Source: JAHFTW01 sp038046785
Lineage (GTDB): Archaea > Thermoplasmatota > E2 > JACPAO01 > JAHFTW01
DNA: 64,000 nucleotides
Assembly (NCBI GenBank): GCA_038046785.1
Contig: JBBSVM010000005.1
Coordinates: 62,001 to 126,000 of the forward strand
Direction: 5' to 3'
Positions 1 through 9,704 of this stretch are shown here, piece by piece. The position numbers were made by a program, and so were the translations under genes. A model generated the notes under the pieces. It did no database searches, was not told the origin of the DNA, and saw only the letters and a program-made list of their open reading frames with translations. Positions within the stretch are counted from its first letter, which is position 1. Each line of letters begins with the position of its first letter.

Positions 1-684
1 CTCGGACTCGTTGCCGGCGTCGTCGTGGGCCTGTTCGTTCTGCCTCGCGTCGCGCGCCATCCCAAGGTGGTTGGAGCGGTGCCACGGCCGCGTTTGCTCA
101 TTGGAACTTGGGTCCTGTTGCCGTTTGCCATCCCCGTCGTCCTCTCGGTCATCCTCGGTCCCATCGTGAGCCCCACCTACACGATTGCCGCGTGGCCTGG
201 CATCCTCCTCCTCACCATGGCGGGGTTGCAGTCGTATCGACGCCGCACCGCCACGATTCTCGCAATTCTCCTCCTGACCGCCGCTTGCTTTGCCGCGACC
301 GACGCCCTGACATCGCGGCAGAACCAGGATTGGCGCGCCACGTTCGAGACGTTGGACCGTGAAGCGACCCCGGGGGACTTGGTGCTCTTTACCCCCGGCT
401 ACTGTGGCGACTCGAGCGAACGGCTGCAGTGTCCCTACGATTACTACGGGACGCGCAAAGACTTGCGGTTCGTGCCGTTCCTGGATGGATATCGGCAGGT
501 TGGCACGAGCGACCTGGACGCGCTGAACCAGACTCTCGCGGGCGAGTCTTCGGTCTGGCTGGTCGAGAGCGACGGCGGCGACCCGGAAGGGCACATTGCG
601 TCGCGGCTGGGCACGACATTCGTCCTGGAGAGTCGCCTGGAGCCGCATCGGCTTCGGCTGACGCACTGGGTCGCTGCCTCTTGA
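1..684 (+). CDS. Membrane glycosyltransferase, C-terminal part (truncated by window edge)
   Basis: The frame is open from base 1, so the start lies outside the window. The visible part has hydrophobic helices (one near residues 30-60, another around 75-95) followed by a soluble tail containing a DLVLFTPGYCGD stretch. This layout, membrane helices then a small extracytoplasmic tail with paired cysteines, resembles the C-terminal end of GT39/ArnT-like polyprenyl-phosphate-sugar transferases. The next gene has the same architecture and starts about 50 bp downstream on the same strand, so the two probably form a glycosylation unit. The exact family is inferred; the catalytic N-terminus is not visible. 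Confidence 0.65.
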   Translation, partial: LGLVAGVVVGLFVLPRVARHPKVVGAVPRPRLLIGTWVLLPFAIPVVLSVILGPIVSPTYTIAAWPGILLLTMAGLQSYRRRTATILAILLLTAACFAATDALTSRQNQDWRATFETLDREATPGDLVLFTPGYCGDSSERLQCPYDYYGTRKDLRFVPFLDGYRQVGTSDLDALNQTLAGESSVWLVESDGGDPEGHIASRLGTTFVLESRLEPHRLRLTHWVAAS

Positions 685-733
685 GTCGGTGCGACGCGGC
701 GACGGGCACCAGAAGGCTCATGGCCGAAGCGGC

Positions 734-2959
734 ATGGGCGAGGATGTGGCTTGGCAGGCGGAGAGTCGGTGGCTGCCGTTCGCGGTGCTGTTCCAGCTTC
801 TCCCCTTCCTTGTGCTGCCGCTCTTGGCGGCCATCGCCGCGCAGGGACGCCACCGCGCCGCGCGCCGCCTCGCCCTTCTTGCCGCTGCCGCGTTGGCAGG
901 CTTCGTTGCCCTCCTCAGGCACCTTGCAGGATTGCTTCAGCCATGGGAAGCGGGCTGGAACCAAGGCCCCTTCAGCTCTCTTGCGTCTCTGTTCCAACCG
1001 GCCTCCTTCCCGCTCGCCCTCTTCGCCTCGTTTCTCCTTACGCTCTGGCCCGCCGCACGGGGACGCTGGCGCGAGGCGGCCGTGGTGCTTGTTGCAGGTC
1101 CTGGTCTTGGCGGCTTGGTCGCGGCAGCAAAGTTGGCGCACCCACGTGCCGGCCCCGTCCAGCACCCATTCTTCGGCAACGCGATGGGAATCCCGGACGA
1201 TGTCGCCACTCTCGCACTCGGGCTCGCCATCTTGGTGCCTTGGCTGGTCTGGCGGCTCAAGCCGGCCGCGACCCGCATCGGTTGGCTCCTGCTGGTCCCT
1301 GCCGCTTTCATCGCAGGCCTTGTCCCGCTGATTGGCGGCACCGCGTGGGCGGGCGACATCTTGGCGGGCTGGCTTCTCGCGCTGTTCTGGGTGCCATTTG
1401 TGCTTGCGGTCGAGTCGCTGGCAAGGGACTGGAGCGCTGGAGTTGGATGGCCTGGAGCGGTGGCCCGCGTCGCCGACCGCGCCGTCGACGCGGTGCTTGC
1501 CCGCCCCACCGCGTGGCTTCTCGCGCTCGTTGCCGTCGGCGTCGCCCTGCGCATCGCAAGTGTTTGGTGGACACCGCTCGGCATCGACGCCTACGCCTAC
1601 GCTGTGATGGGCAAGAGTTTCCTCGCGACCGGGAGCTTCACGATGCCGTGGGGCGACCTGCACAGCTACCTCGACCTGCCCGTGCCATCGCACCATTACC
1701 CTCCTCTCTATCCGGTCTTGGTCGCCGGCTTTGAGGCGCTCTTCGGCGTTAGCCGCACCACGCTCCATTTCGCCGGTCTTGCAACCGGCCTCGCTGCCGT
1801 CCTAGTCGCCTATCTCTGCAGCCGCAATCTGTATGGCCATCGCAAGGGGCTCGTCGTCGCCGCCGTCGTGGCGGTGAGCCCCATCTTCGTGCAGAACACC
1901 GGCCAGGGCTACTCGGAGAACCTCGTCCTCATCTTGTTCACGGCGACCCTTTGGGCCATCCTGAAGAGCCTCGACCGGCCCGCCTACATCGTCCTCGCCG
2001 GCCTGCTGGCGGGGCTGGGCTACCTCACGAAATCCAGCATGGGGTATTTCTTCATCATCGCAGGAGTGGGCGGACTCGCCTGGAGAATCTCATGGAAAGG
2101 CTTCAAGGCGCTGCGCGACCCGAGCTATCTCGCCGCCATCGCCCTGTTCGGCACAATCGTGCTCGCCTGGGCGTGGCGCAACTGGGCACTTTTTGGCAAT
2201 TGGGAGACCAGCCATCATCTCAGCGCCGCGTATGCTCTTGCCCTTGCCCACCCCGTGCAATGGGGCCTGCTCATTCTGGTCACTTTGGTCTTCTACGCGA
2301 CGTTGGGCTACCTCGTCTACCTCGGCCTTCTGCCCATTCTGCCGACCCTGGCGCGCACCCCCAAACTCGGGTCGGAGCACGATTCTGGACTCTGGCTCGC
2401 CCTCGGCCTCCCCCTTCTGCTCACTGCGGTGATTGATGCCGCCCTCTGGGTCGCCGAGGGGGACTTCCGGCTCGACAATGCGCGCTACATCGGCTTCGTC
2501 GTCATCCCGGCAGCCTGGTTGCTGGTGCGCCACGCGGACCTGGCGAAGCGCGCCGTGCGCACTGGAGCGGTTGTCGCGTTCGTGCTGCTGTTGGCGGGCT
2601 CTCTCTACTTCGGCAAACCGTCCCTCTCCGTCACGGAGCAGATTGGGGGCGACCTCGCGGATCGGTTGCAGCCCGGGGACTCGGTCGGCTTCGTGGACCT
2701 CGACAACCACTTCGTCTACAAGTTTGGCTTCGACCTGACGCAAGGCTACACCCGCGACGTCGAGCTGCGCATCACCTGCGCGAACGATCCAACCTGTCCG
2801 TCTGAAGCGGCGCGCCCCGAATCGTTGACCACGTCGTGGGTTCTCATGAAAGGTGACGGCGGCGGCCGGTTGCCGACGGGTTACCGCCTGGTCACCGACA
2901 CCCATGCGGCATCCACTCTGGCGCGGCCGCAGGACATCACGCTCTGGAAGCAGAGTTGA
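734..2959 (+). CDS. GT39/ArnT-like integral membrane glycosyltransferase
   Basis: About 741 aa with more than ten hydrophobic segments. After an N-terminal membrane block (residues 10-270) comes a typical GT-C start: a first loop with GIDAYAYAVMGKSFLATG and an SHHYPPLYP motif, as in enzymes that move a sugar from a polyprenyl phosphate to an acceptor outside the membrane. The C-terminal soluble tail (VGFVDLDNHFVYKFGFD) matches the preceding gene in style. An upstream in-frame GTG at 689 is possible, but the ATG at 734 avoids a basic non-membrane extension. It probably serves protein or lipid glycosylation together with the AglB gene downstream. The sugar and acceptor cannot be told from sequence. 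Confidence 0.75.
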   Translation: MGEDVAWQAESRWLPFAVLFQLLPFLVLPLLAAIAAQGRHRAARRLALLAAAALAGFVALLRHLAGLLQPWEAGWNQGPFSSLASLFQPASFPLALFASFLLTLWPAARGRWREAAVVLVAGPGLGGLVAAAKLAHPRAGPVQHPFFGNAMGIPDDVATLALGLAILVPWLVWRLKPAATRIGWLLLVPAAFIAGLVPLIGGTAWAGDILAGWLLALFWVPFVLAVESLARDWSAGVGWPGAVARVADRAVDAVLARPTAWLLALVAVGVALRIASVWWTPLGIDAYAYAVMGKSFLATGSFTMPWGDLHSYLDLPVPSHHYPPLYPVLVAGFEALFGVSRTTLHFAGLATGLAAVLVAYLCSRNLYGHRKGLVVAAVVAVSPIFVQNTGQGYSENLVLILFTATLWAILKSLDRPAYIVLAGLLAGLGYLTKSSMGYFFIIAGVGGLAWRISWKGFKALRDPSYLAAIALFGTIVLAWAWRNWALFGNWETSHHLSAAYALALAHPVQWGLLILVTLVFYATLGYLVYLGLLPILPTLARTPKLGSEHDSGLWLALGLPLLLTAVIDAALWVAEGDFRLDNARYIGFVVIPAAWLLVRHADLAKRAVRTGAVVAFVLLLAGSLYFGKPSLSVTEQIGGDLADRLQPGDSVGFVDLDNHFVYKFGFDLTQGYTRDVELRITCANDPTCPSEAARPESLTTSWVLMKGDGGGRLPTGYRLVTDTHAASTLARPQDITLWKQS

Positions 2960-2976
2960 ATCCGAGGCCCGTGCGG

Positions 2977-3363
2977 TCAGGCTCGCGCGTAGTCGTCGGC
3001 AAGCCGCACGATGTCGTGCTCGTCGCAGCGGCCCATCTGCATCTCGACGATGACGAGCGGCTCCGTGCCGGTGTTGGCGATGCGGTGGACGGCCCCCGAG
3101 GTGACCACCCGGTTCACGCCGGGCCGGAGCGGGGTTGGCGGGTTGGTGCCTTGGTCTTCGCCGACGCCAGAGACGATGTGCCACACTTCGCTGCGGGCGG
3201 CGTGTTTCTGCAGGCTCATGCGGGCGCCGGGGCGCACCACCATCGCCTTGAGGGTCGCCTCGGGGCTGCGGAACCAGTCCACCCAGAGTCCCCATGGCCG
3301 CTCCTGGATGTCGGCGCCCTCGGCAAGGCCGAGGCGAGTCAGGGCGGCGCGCAGAGGGTCCAC
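2977..3363 (-). CDS. Cupin, mannose-6-phosphate isomerase type II-like
   Basis: About 128 aa, single cupin domain. RPWGLWVDWFRSPEATLKAM followed by PGARMSLQKHAARSEVWHIVSG and later GAVHRIANTGTEPLVIVEMQMG is the pattern of the C-terminal cupin of bifunctional mannose-1-phosphate guanylyltransferase / mannose-6-phosphate isomerase proteins, with the metal-binding His and Glu residues present. The reading frame runs on into the antisense of arginase, so the start was placed at the GTG at 3363, clear of that gene. It probably supplies activated mannose to the neighbouring glycosylation genes, although small stand-alone cupins of this type also occur with other roles. Confidence 0.7.
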   Translation of the reverse strand: MDPLRAALTRLGLAEGADIQERPWGLWVDWFRSPEATLKAMVVRPGARMSLQKHAARSEVWHIVSGVGEDQGTNPPTPLRPGVNRVVTSGAVHRIANTGTEPLVIVEMQMGRCDEHDIVRLADDYARA

Positions 3364-3471
3364 GGTCCGGCGACGTCGGATGTCTCTTGAAAGCGTTCCT
3401 GCGCGTTCCCTTCTGGGCGGGCCGGCTCTCGAGCCCTCCCGGTTTTCTACAACCTGCGCCTGCCGACCTCC

Positions 3472-4410
3472 ATGATTCTCGATACGGTGCGCATCATCGG
3501 CGTCCCCATGGACCTTGGCGCTGGCCGCCGCGGCGTCGACATGGGGCCAAGCGCCATGCGGGCCGCCAACCTGCACGCCCGCATCAAAGACCTTGGCTAC
3601 AAAGTGCAGGACGCAGGCAACGTCTTCACGGTGGAGCCGGAAGAGCGCAAGCCGAAGGATGCCAAGCTGAAGTACGCTGATGAGGTTCTTGCCGCCTGCG
3701 CGGAGCTCGCCAACCGTGTCGAAAAATCGGTGAAAGAGGGTGCGACGCCTCTGGTCCTCGGCGGGGACCACTCCATCGCGATTGGCACCCAGGCGGGGCT
3801 CGCTCGTCAGAGCAAGCGGCGCGGCCTCATCTGGTTCGACGCCCACGCCGACTTCAACACCAGCGACTCCTCGCCCTCGGGCAACATCCACGGCATGCCG
3901 GTCTCCGCCATCCTCGGCATGGGCCACGAGCGGCTCGCCAACTTCGACCAGCCCGGCCCCAAATTGGATGCGCGCAACGTCGTCTACGTCGGGCTGCGCA
4001 GCGTCGATCGCCAGGAAGCCGAAATCCTCACTGATTCCCGCGTCACCTACTACACGATGAAGGACATTGACCAGATGGGGATGGCGAAGGTCATGGACGA
4101 GGCGCTGCAGAAGGTCTCGAAAGGCGTGGACCAGCTCCACCTGTCGTTCGACCTCGACGTGGTGGATCCGCGCTGGGCGCCCGGCACCGGAACCACCGTC
4201 CAAGGCGGCCTCACCTACCGCGAGTCGCACTTGGCCATGGAGATGCTCTCCGATTCGGGCAAGCTCTCCAGTCTCGAGTTCGTTGAGGTCAACCCGCTTC
4301 TGGACCAGGGCAACACGACGGGTGACTTCGCCGTCGGCCTGATGTGCTCGGCGCTCGGAAAAGCGATTGTGCAGCCGGGTTCAGCCAAACCGAAGCGCGG
4401 CCCGTTCTAA
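3472..4410 (+). CDS. rocF: Arginase (ureohydrolase family)
   Basis: 312 aa, normal length for arginase. All the dinuclear manganese motifs of the family are present: GGDHS, DAHADFNT, SGNIHGMP and SFDLDVVDP. The family hydrolyses arginine to ornithine and urea. The APGTGT segment and the length favour arginase over agmatinase, but related enzymes for agmatine or formiminoglutamate cannot be fully excluded. An AT-rich stretch (TTTTCTAC, around 3443-3450) about 25 bp before the ATG would suit a leaderless transcript. It is divergent from the cupin gene. Confidence 0.88.
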   Translation: MILDTVRIIGVPMDLGAGRRGVDMGPSAMRAANLHARIKDLGYKVQDAGNVFTVEPEERKPKDAKLKYADEVLAACAELANRVEKSVKEGATPLVLGGDHSIAIGTQAGLARQSKRRGLIWFDAHADFNTSDSSPSGNIHGMPVSAILGMGHERLANFDQPGPKLDARNVVYVGLRSVDRQEAEILTDSRVTYYTMKDIDQMGMAKVMDEALQKVSKGVDQLHLSFDLDVVDPRWAPGTGTTVQGGLTYRESHLAMEMLSDSGKLSSLEFVEVNPLLDQGNTTGDFAVGLMCSALGKAIVQPGSAKPKRGPF

Positions 4411-4596
4411 CGCATGAATTATGGTTCACGTTTAACTGATTTCCGGTGATGGACGCACCAGCCGGAACAGTCGCTGCGCTGGCTTTGGCCCTCCTGGAAT
4501 CCCGGCGCCCTCTTCTGGCGCCTTCGAAGGCTTCATACCACCCCCCCTTGTCCGCGAAACGCTTCCCGAATCCGCAAGGGTTCAGGTGGGACTCCC
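4411..4596. other. Intergenic region upstream of aglB
   Basis: 186 bp with no credible ORF. It contains an AT-rich GTTTAAC near 4430 and a run of seven C residues near 4542. A similar C-run followed by CTTG lies upstream of the secreted peptidase at 39717. A promoter for aglB must lie here but cannot be pinned down. Confidence 0.4.
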
Positions 4597-7500
4597 ATGG
4601 CTGACGTCTCGTCGTCCAACACTGCATCGAAGACCGCCGTCCGCACCGCCGTCTGGCTCGGGCTGTTCATGCTCCTCGCCTTCGGCCTGCGCGCCTACTT
4701 CGGCTCCGAGGTCGGCTTCGACGAGACGACCGACCGCAACCTGTTCACCGGCAACGACCCCTACTACCACTGGCGCACCACGACCCACGTCGTCGAGACC
4801 GGTCAGAACCTCAACTTCGACACCGCCTTCAACTACCCCGAAGGCAACTGGAACCCCAACCCGCCGCTCTGGACCTGGACCACCGCGCCGGTCGCCTCCG
4901 CCCTCGACTCGATGGGGGTCGCCGACCCGGTCGGAACCGCCCTCAACATCATGGTCGCCGTCTGGGGTGCCCTCCTCGTCGTCCCCGTCTACCTCCTCGG
5001 CCGCACCCTGTGGAATCGCAGCGCCGGTCTCTGGGCTGCCTTCTTCATCGCCATCTCGGCGCCGCACATCCAGCGCTCGGTCTGGGGCTACGCCGACCAC
5101 GACGCCATCTCGATGTTCTTCATCACGCTGGCCTTCCTCTTCCTCGTCAAAGCGTTCAAGGCGCAGAACACCACCCGCTTCGTCGCCGACTGGCGCGCCA
5201 CCGGCACCGTCGGCAAGGGCCTCAAGGCGGCCCTCGCCGCCAACCGCAACGCTCTCGCCTTCGCCGGCCTCGCTGGCGTGGCACTCACCGCCTGCGCCGC
5301 CACCTGGAAGGGCTACCCCTACGCCATCGCCATCCTCGCAGTCGCCGCTGGCACCCAGATGGTCGTGGACCACCTGCGCCGCCGCGACGGCCTCGCGAGC
5401 TTCCTGGTCTACGCCACCACGGTCGCCCTCGCAACCCTGCTGCCCTACATTCTGGTCTACCAGAACTTCACCAACTACCTGCCCCACACCGTGGTGCCGA
5501 CGCTCTACGTGCTGTTCGCCATCCTGGTGACCGGCCTCCTGCTGGTCCCGACCCGCGACCTGCCCAGCCTGTTGGTTCTCCCCGCCATCGCCGCGACCGG
5601 CCTCGTCGCGGTCCTGGTCCTGATTTTCGTCTTCCCCGCCGTCGGGGCCGACCTGTTCAGCGGCCTCGGCTACTTCGCGCAGAGCAAGCTCTACAGCACC
5701 ATCGCAGAGGCGCAGCGCCCGAGCCTCGGTGAGGTGGCGGCCAACTTCGGCTTCTTCACCTTCCTGCTCGCCTTCTGGGGACTCGGCAACCTCATCCGCC
5801 GCACCGCCAAAGGAGAGGCCTCCGCGACGCTGGTGGCTTCCTGGGCCGCCGTCGGTCTCTTCATGACCTTCGCGGCCAGCCGCTTCATCTCCAACGCGGC
5901 GCCGCTCTTCGCCCTCCTCATCGGCTTCGGCATCGCGCAGATTCTCACCCGCATCGGCCTCGCCGACGTGAAGAAGCGCTTCGCCTCCCAGCATGGCCAG
6001 AGCCTGGTCGGCCGCAGCATCCGCTCGGTCTCCGGGAAATCCGTGGCGGGCGTCCTCTTCGTCGCCCTCTTCTTGGTTCTCCCCAACGTCTGGACCGGCG
6101 TGGACGCCGGCATGCCCACCGAGTACGAGGTGGAGAACGGCCTGTTGGTCTCCGGTGAGACGAACCGCGTCGGGGCCTTCGGCATCAGCTTCGAACTCAA
6201 GGACAACGGCTGGAACGAGGCGATGACCGCTCTCGCCACCCAAGATGCCGGCATGGCGCTTGAAGAGAAACCCGCCTTCATCGCCTGGTGGGACTACGGC
6301 CACTGGGCCACCGGCATCGGCGCCCACCCCACCGTCGCTGACCCCTTCCAGTCGCACTACGAGCTGTCCGGTCGCTTCCTCGCAAGCGACGGCGAGGCCG
6401 AGGCGCTCTCCTGGCTCAGCATCCACCTCCTCGTTGGCGACCGCCGCAGCAACGGCGACGCCTTCAGCCCGGCTGTTCAAACACTGCTCGCGGCCAAGGC
6501 GCCCGCTCTCGCCGCGGCCCCGCTCGACTACGGCCACTACGACGAGTCCTACGCCATCTTCAAGGACGCCGTCGCCGACCCCGCAGCCTTCTTCGACGAT
6601 GTCCAAGAGGCCACCGGCAAGCAGATCGGCTACCTCGGCGTCGACCGCCGCATGTTCCCCTTCGACGACCCCCAGACCGGCGGCGTCGAGGCGCCCAGCA
6701 TCTTCTACGCCCCGGTGTTCCTCGCCAACAAGAACCCGGACGACTACATGCAGACCCGCTACGCTTCGGGCAGCACGGTTCTCACGGTGTCGCGCTACGG
6801 CACGGACGCCGACGGCAACTCGTACACGCTCGCGAAGCCGACCTACAAGGACGCGGCGGGCAACGCCTGGGTCGAGGTCAACGGCTACGCCTACCGTGAG
6901 GGTCAGACCCCGCTGCAGGGCTTCAACACCGACTCCGGCGTCCCCCTCTTCGGCGCCGGCGAGTCGATGACCGTCACCTCGAAGTTCTACCAGACGATGT
7001 ACGGCAAGGCGTTCGGCGGCCTCACGTCGCAGGCCCCCGCGGGCGAGGGACTCGCCCACTTCCGCCTCATCCACGAGAGCACGCAGGCCTCGACCCAGCC
7101 CGGCGTCGAGATCCGCGATGTCGCCCTGCTCGCCTACTACTCCGGCGTCAAGGTCTCCGGAGCGGTCAAGGACGACACGGGCGCCGGCATCGCCGGCCTC
7201 CAGGTCGCCTTCGCCGACGGCACGGGCGCGCGCCACGGCTTCACCACGACCGGCGCCGACGGCACCTTCACCGCCACTGCTCCCTTCGCGGTCAACAACG
7301 ACCTCACCCTGCAGGTGCTCTCCGGCGGCTCCGTCATCTTCACCGACAACGCCACCGCCTACCAGTTCAGCCGCGCCCAAGCGGTCGCCGGCGACGCCCT
7401 TTCCGGCGTCCAGGTCACCGTTGCCCGCGGTTCGCTCTCCGGCCGCGCCTTCGAGGACAACAACAACGACGGCGCCTTCGACGCCAACGACACCGCGGTC

Positions 7501-7953
7501 GCCGGCGCCACTCTCCAGATCGGCGCCATCGCCACCTCGACGGGCGCCGACGGCTCCTACAGCTTCGCCAGCCTCGCCCCCGGCCTCCTCAACGTCCAGG
7601 TGACCAAGGCGGGCTACCAGAACGCGACGCAGCAGACCACGCTGCGCTCCGGCGGAGCCGCCACCCTCGACATCGCGATGACGATTGCCCCGAGCAGCGC
7701 CGCCATCACCGTCCTCAACACGAACGGCACCGCGCTCCCGAGCCTCCCGGTGCAGGTCGCCGGCCCCACCACCACGACGGTGTTCACAAACGCCCAGGGT
7801 GTTGCGACCGCCAGCCTCAAGCCCGGCTCCTACACGCTCACCGTGAACACGACCCGGATGGAGGGTGGCGTCTCGGTGCCCGTCAAGGCCTCGGGCGTGC
7901 TCAACGTCCCGATTGGCGGCCAGCCGGTCGCCGTCACCCTGAACCGCCAGTAG
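4597..7953 (+). CDS. aglB: Oligosaccharyltransferase AglB/STT3 with C-terminal beta-domain repeats
   Basis: 1118 aa. It transfers lipid-linked glycans to Asn in N-glycosylation sequons on the outer face of the membrane. Twelve or more membrane segments cover residues 20-500. GNDPYYH around residue 54 matches the conserved acidic metal-binding region, and WWDYGHW at 564-570 is the hallmark sequon-recognition motif. From about residue 850 there are three Ig-like carboxypeptidase-regulatory/SdrD-B-type repeats (around 850-910, 930-1010 and 1020-1118); the second carries a DNNNDGAFDANDT calcium-binding-like loop. The C-terminal repeats make it longer than most archaeal AglB proteins. The ATG at 4597 gives a normal short cytoplasmic N-terminus. 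The upstream glycosyltransferases probably build its glycan. Confidence 0.93.
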   Translation: MADVSSSNTASKTAVRTAVWLGLFMLLAFGLRAYFGSEVGFDETTDRNLFTGNDPYYHWRTTTHVVETGQNLNFDTAFNYPEGNWNPNPPLWTWTTAPVASALDSMGVADPVGTALNIMVAVWGALLVVPVYLLGRTLWNRSAGLWAAFFIAISAPHIQRSVWGYADHDAISMFFITLAFLFLVKAFKAQNTTRFVADWRATGTVGKGLKAALAANRNALAFAGLAGVALTACAATWKGYPYAIAILAVAAGTQMVVDHLRRRDGLASFLVYATTVALATLLPYILVYQNFTNYLPHTVVPTLYVLFAILVTGLLLVPTRDLPSLLVLPAIAATGLVAVLVLIFVFPAVGADLFSGLGYFAQSKLYSTIAEAQRPSLGEVAANFGFFTFLLAFWGLGNLIRRTAKGEASATLVASWAAVGLFMTFAASRFISNAAPLFALLIGFGIAQILTRIGLADVKKRFASQHGQSLVGRSIRSVSGKSVAGVLFVALFLVLPNVWTGVDAGMPTEYEVENGLLVSGETNRVGAFGISFELKDNGWNEAMTALATQDAGMALEEKPAFIAWWDYGHWATGIGAHPTVADPFQSHYELSGRFLASDGEAEALSWLSIHLLVGDRRSNGDAFSPAVQTLLAAKAPALAAAPLDYGHYDESYAIFKDAVADPAAFFDDVQEATGKQIGYLGVDRRMFPFDDPQTGGVEAPSIFYAPVFLANKNPDDYMQTRYASGSTVLTVSRYGTDADGNSYTLAKPTYKDAAGNAWVEVNGYAYREGQTPLQGFNTDSGVPLFGAGESMTVTSKFYQTMYGKAFGGLTSQAPAGEGLAHFRLIHESTQASTQPGVEIRDVALLAYYSGVKVSGAVKDDTGAGIAGLQVAFADGTGARHGFTTTGADGTFTATAPFAVNNDLTLQVLSGGSVIFTDNATAYQFSRAQAVAGDALSGVQVTVARGSLSGRAFEDNNNDGAFDANDTAVAGATLQIGAIATSTGADGSYSFASLAPGLLNVQVTKAGYQNATQQTTLRSGGAATLDIAMTIAPSSAAITVLNTNGTALPSLPVQVAGPTTTTVFTNAQGVATASLKPGSYTLTVNTTRMEGGVSVPVKASGVLNVPIGGQPVAVTLNRQ

Positions 7954-8064
7954 GCGTCAGAACAACGCAAGTGGATGCGCCCAGCGTGAGCCAGATCGCT
8001 GCCCGACGGAACGTGGATTTCGAAGATTCGCATCCGCGTTCTCCGCGCTCGGCTGTGGGCGTCC

Positions 8065-9219
8065 TCAGTTCTTGAGCGGCAGCTGGTTGCACATCTCTTC
8101 GAGAATATCCATGCCGGCGTCAATCGTGGCGACCGGCTGGGCGTAGCTGAAACGCAGGTGGCCCTCGCCAAGACGGCCGAAGGCGCTGCCGGGGCTGCAG
8201 ATGAGTCCGCGCTTGGCAAGCTCGAGCGCCCACTGCTCGGAGGGGACGTCGAAGTCGTACTTCGGGAAGGCGTAGAACGCCCCGCCCGGCTTCACCATCT
8301 TCATGCCGCGCATCTTGCGAATGCGGCTGGTGATGCGGTCGCGGCGCTTCTTGAACTCCTTGAACATCGCTTCGGCGTGGTCCTGCGGCCCCTCAAGGGC
8401 GGCCACCCCGGCCCACTGGAACGGTGTGGGTGGGCAGGCAACGGTGTAGTAGTGCATCTTCTCGATGGCGCTGACGTATTCGCGCTTGGTCGCGATGCAG
8501 CCGAGGCGCCAGCCGGTGACGGCATAGGTCTTGGAAAACGAGTTGACCCAGATGACGTTGTCCATGTGGCTGAGGAAGGATTGGTGCGGCTCGTCGTAGG
8601 AGAGGAAATCGTACACTTCGTCTGCCACCACGATGACGCCGGCGTCCTCGGCGATTTCGCAGATGCCGCGCACCGTCGCCTTGCTCATGCAGGAGCCGGT
8701 CGGATTCGACGGCGTGTTCACCATGATGAGCTTCGTGCGAGGTGAAATCTTCGCCTGAATCTCATCCAGGTCCGGCTGGTACTTGTTGGCCGCCGTCAGG
8801 CTGTACGGGATGGGGAAGGCGCCGCACAGACGCGCCTGAACGGGGTAGAGCACGAAACCGGGGTCGGGGACGAGGACTTCGTCGCCGTGGTCCACGAAGG
8901 TGTGATTCAGCGTCATGAGCGCCTGCGTCGCGCCCGCCGTAATGATGATGTTCTGCGCCGACACGGACTCCTTTCGGTAGCTCTTGATGCGGTGGGCGAC
9001 CGCGGAGCGCAGCTCGGGGAGTCCCAAGGTCGGGCCGTAGTGGTTCTTGCCGCCGCGCACCGCCTTGTCGAGAGCGTCCTGCACGTGCGGCGCCGGCTCG
9101 AAATCGGGTTCGCCAAGACCCATGTTGATGGAGTCCTTGCCCGCCAATTCGAACATCTTCCGGATGCCGGACATCTCGATGCCAAGAAGGCGGCGCGCGG
9201 TCAGGTTGCCCGAATGCAT
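8065..9219 (-). CDS. Class I/II aminotransferase (aspartate aminotransferase-like, PLP)
   Basis: 384 aa, full length for fold-type I aminotransferases. GEPDFEPAPHV, NTPSNPTGS, ADEVYDFL and the PLP-lysine region NSFSKTYAVTGWRLG are all present, and the C-terminal RFSYAQP supplies the substrate-carboxylate arginine. These place it in the AspAT subgroup Igamma typical of archaea. The amino donor could be aspartate, alanine or an aromatic amino acid; sequence alone does not decide. It is convergent with aglB (110 bp gap). Confidence 0.9.
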   Translation of the reverse strand: MHSGNLTARRLLGIEMSGIRKMFELAGKDSINMGLGEPDFEPAPHVQDALDKAVRGGKNHYGPTLGLPELRSAVAHRIKSYRKESVSAQNIIITAGATQALMTLNHTFVDHGDEVLVPDPGFVLYPVQARLCGAFPIPYSLTAANKYQPDLDEIQAKISPRTKLIMVNTPSNPTGSCMSKATVRGICEIAEDAGVIVVADEVYDFLSYDEPHQSFLSHMDNVIWVNSFSKTYAVTGWRLGCIATKREYVSAIEKMHYYTVACPPTPFQWAGVAALEGPQDHAEAMFKEFKKRRDRITSRIRKMRGMKMVKPGGAFYAFPKYDFDVPSEQWALELAKRGLICSPGSAFGRLGEGHLRFSYAQPVATIDAGMDILEEMCNQLPLKN

Positions 9220-9354
9220 GGCTTGCCCACCGGGGGCGCTACAAAAAGGCGACCGAAGTCCGTGCGAAACCGTTCAGCCAGGCAGCGGTGCTACGCGGCC
9301 ACGGCTCATCCGCCCCGGCGCGGATTCATCCTCGCTTCGGCCGCTGGCCGCGCC
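9220..9354. other. Intergenic region upstream of the aminotransferase gene
   Basis: 135 bp between the aminotransferase start and the stop of the PRC-barrel gene. It must hold the aminotransferase promoter; a weak AT-rich stretch near 9241-9247 is the only candidate. Confidence 0.35.
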
Positions 9355-9636
9355 TTAGGCAGCCACGGGTTCTTCCGTCTCGCGGCCGCGCTTCTGGGCG
9401 GCGACGCGGTCGGGGAAGTGGTTGAGAACAATGATGTCGCCGATGGCGGCAATCCAGCGGAAGGGGACGGCGACCTTGTGCCCGCCCTCGACGATCTTCG
9501 GGCTGGTGCGGGCGAGAAGGATGCTGCCGACGCGGCGGTTCGGAAGGTCGAGAACGACCTCTTCGACAACGCCCAGGTAGCGGCCCTGCGGCGTGTAGAC
9601 GGGCAGGTTGTAGAAGCTGGTGACCTCGGCGTCCAC
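9355..9636 (-). CDS. PRC-barrel domain protein
   Basis: 93 aa. A single PRC-barrel with the pattern LPVYTPQGRYLGVVEEVVLD ... VPFRWIAAIGDIIVL, plus a short charged tail. The GTG start at 9636 is supported by a GGAGA Shine-Dalgarno-like sequence a few bases upstream. In haloarchaea, stand-alone PRC-barrel proteins (CdpB1/CdpB2) link SepF to FtsZ in cell division, and other PRC-barrels bind RNA-processing or photosynthetic partners. The role here is therefore open. A second, divergent PRC-barrel gene lies at 27098. Confidence 0.8.
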   Translation of the reverse strand: MDAEVTSFYNLPVYTPQGRYLGVVEEVVLDLPNRRVGSILLARTSPKIVEGGHKVAVPFRWIAAIGDIIVLNHFPDRVAAQKRGRETEEPVAA

Positions 9637-9704
9637 GGAATTCTCCTCAGAAGCTGCTTACCTGGAGGCTGCTTAAGGGCTTTCTTCTTGGGTGCGGCGG
9701 GGTT

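Noticed and set aside
4582..7380. 932-aa minus-strand ORF over aglB
   Set aside because: Gly/Glu/Asp/Val-rich antisense translation with no domain; AglB motifs are on the plus strand.
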